From Bacteroidales bacterium (GTDB taxonomy: Bacteria > Bacteroidota > Bacteroidia > Bacteroidales > UBA1556), in contig JAOZSY010000002.1 in assembly GCA_029939445.1 (NCBI GenBank), forward strand, positions 1 through 24,340: 24,340 nucleotides of DNA, read 5' to 3'. This document shows, piece after piece, positions 23,589 through 24,340 of this stretch (the stretch's first letter is position 1; the number at the start of each line of letters is the position of its first letter). The notes beneath the pieces are model-generated. The model made no database searches and was not told the origin of the DNA. It worked only from the letters and a program-made list of their open reading frames with translations. Both the position numbers and the translations under genes were made by a program.

Positions 23589-23596
23589 CAAAACTA
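23589..23596 (-). promoter_or_regulatory. Putative -7 box of the TlpA-like gene
   Basis: The reverse strand reads TAGTTTTG, matching TAnnTTTG, 25 nt upstream of the start codon at 23563. No TTG is at the expected -33 distance. Confidence 0.45.
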
Positions 23597-23620
23597 TGTA
23601 TAAATTAAGTCAGAATGTAC

Positions 23621-23636
23621 ATACTAGTAATAGTAT
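23621..23636. promoter_or_regulatory. Palindrome ATACTA-N4-TAGTAT upstream of the TlpA-like gene
   Basis: A perfect 6-bp inverted repeat with a 4-nt centre, 24 nt upstream of the putative -7 box of the TlpA-like gene. It is thus roughly in the -33 region, and may be an operator or chance AT-rich symmetry. Confidence 0.25.
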
Positions 23637-24069
23637 TGCATTTACATTATTAAAAGAAGAGTTAGTAAAATGAACTTCTATAAATTCAAGTTGCGAAAAT
23701 AAGTAAAACTTACTTATATAAATAATGAAAAATGTTATTTTCACACTAATATTTTATTACTGCAATTTTTGCGCCATGAAACAAAATTCATTCTACTAAC
23801 AGCAATAAAAAAACCTGTATTAATCAATTGTAGCAACAATATAGAAAACTTATACTTCTTATTAAAAATAACCCTTAATATTTTAGTATAAATAGCAGTA
23901 TTGTTAGTACAATCAATAGTGTCAAATTTCTAATAGATTTATATGCACATAATTTAGATCTATCATTAAAACTATGTGTAAAATATACTCTTACATTAAA
24001 TGTTATACAACTGATTTTATTACTATTTTAGCGAATTAAATATTTAATAAACTTTAAAACAAAACACAC

Positions 24070-24340
24070 ATGAGAAAAATTTTATCAATTTTACTAGCGG
24101 TTGTTCTTTTTAGCACTGTTAGTTTTGCACAGTCTTATATTAATAATGATAGGTTACCTAACATTATTACTAAGGCAAAAGTGAAAACTATAACAAACTC
24201 AAGTAAGACTGTTTACATGAGCGAAGATTTTGAAAGTGGATCCTTGCCTACAGGCTGGACCGAAACACATGGCGCAGCAACAGATGGCTGGTTATTTGGT
24301 GATAATCTAGGATCTACTTATTTTGTAATTCCTGCTCACA
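24070..24340 (+). CDS. Secreted protein with cleaved-adhesin/choice-of-anchor-like domain, N-terminal part (cut by window edge)
   Basis: I translated 90 codons from ATG 24070 to the window end; the frame is open and continues beyond. A signal peptide ends with VSFAQ (about residue 21). The mature part contains MSEDFESGSLPTGWTETHG, followed by DGWLFGDN: the E-D-F-E-x-G-x-L-P-x-G-W pattern that opens the cleaved-adhesin/choice-of-anchor beta-jelly-roll domains of Bacteroidota surface and secreted proteins. Such proteins usually end in a T9SS tail, which would lie outside the window. No canonical -7 box is visible immediately upstream. Family assignment is good, molecular function unknown. Confidence 0.82.
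   Translation, partial: MRKILSILLAVVLFSTVSFAQSYINNDRLPNIITKAKVKTITNSSKTVYMSEDFESGSLPTGWTETHGAATDGWLFGDNLGSTYFVIPAH

Larger units (their letters stand above)
23564..24069. other. 506-nt intergenic region, no gene seen
   Basis: Strongly AT-rich and divergent between the TlpA-like gene and the last, partial gene. The only frames are trivial (for example 24 codons at 23724-23798). It contains the minus-strand promoter box at 23589-23596 and a small palindrome at 23621-23636. I see no RNA gene, repeat array or terminator. Confidence 0.6.

Noticed and set aside
23724..23798. A 24-codon frame in the 506-nt gap
   Set aside because: Too short, AT-biased composition, no recognisable feature.
1..24340. 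tRNA, rRNA, CRISPR, insertion sequence or prophage signals
   Set aside because: No cloverleaf-like or rRNA-like stretch, no regular repeat-spacer pattern, no transposase or integrase frame and no terminal inverted repeats were seen on either strand.

Overview
The window looks like chromosomal DNA of a low-GC member of the Bacteroidota. Four things support this. (1) Several genes encode exported proteins of Bacteroidota-specific families: an Omp28-like lipoprotein, a DUF6029-type outer-membrane protein, and proteins with type IX secretion (T9SS) C-terminal tails of both the Por-tail and the gliding-motility/CHU_C kind. (2) Ribosome binding sites of the AGGAGG kind are essentially absent. (3) Eight perfect copies of the Bacteroidota -7 promoter octamer TAnnTTTG lie just upstream of genes. 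(4) The DNA is very AT-rich. No rRNA, tRNA, CRISPR array, IS element or phage gene was seen. The window reads as a normal backbone region with a few accessory-looking cassettes.

Layout. Positions 1-5728, minus strand: a five-gene run transcribed toward coordinate 1. It consists of an M23 peptidase, dxr, rseP, dxs, and the N-terminal part of a CaCA-family Na+/Ca2+ exchanger cut by the window edge. dxr and dxs are the first two enzymes of the MEP isoprenoid pathway. They flank the site-2 protease RseP, and spacings are 16-49 nt. Positions 5934-7235, plus strand: mtaB, a tRNA methylthiotransferase that uses a TTG start. Positions 7236-9549: a long, fold-rich leader, then arcC (carbamate kinase) and an E. 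coli-type ornithine carbamoyltransferase. These form an ATP-yielding citrulline/carbamoyl-phosphate module without arcA in view. Positions 9990-11315: a secreted Asp-box (BNR) protein with a T9SS tail.

Positions 11409-13250, minus strand: a large radical SAM protein with a B12-binding-like N-terminus and a winged-helix-like C-terminus, resembling RiPP-maturation radical SAM enzymes. It is transcribed divergently, from a very short shared promoter region, from a compact three-gene cassette at 13299-14662. The cassette encodes a YkoF/MTH1187-like thiamine-binding protein, a PnuC/PnuT-type vitamin transporter and a stand-alone NadR-type kinase. The coding regions overlap, so it is probably a vitamin (nicotinamide riboside or thiamine) uptake-and-trapping unit.

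Positions 14722-17268: a large secreted protein with a type-B T9SS tail, ended by a textbook terminator. Then come a ChaN-like protein and a secreted bleomycin-hydrolase-type cysteine peptidase (17363-19475). Positions 19598-23563, minus strand: a TlpA-like thioredoxin, a strong hairpin terminator, and then a tight DUF6029 OMP - Omp28 lipoprotein - aldose-1-epimerase-like run. The right edge (24070 onward) holds the start of another secreted adhesin-type protein.

No clearly new multi-gene system is visible. The items most worth a second look are the radical SAM protein with no visible precursor peptide, the vitamin cassette whose substrate is ambiguous, and the structured leader of arcC.
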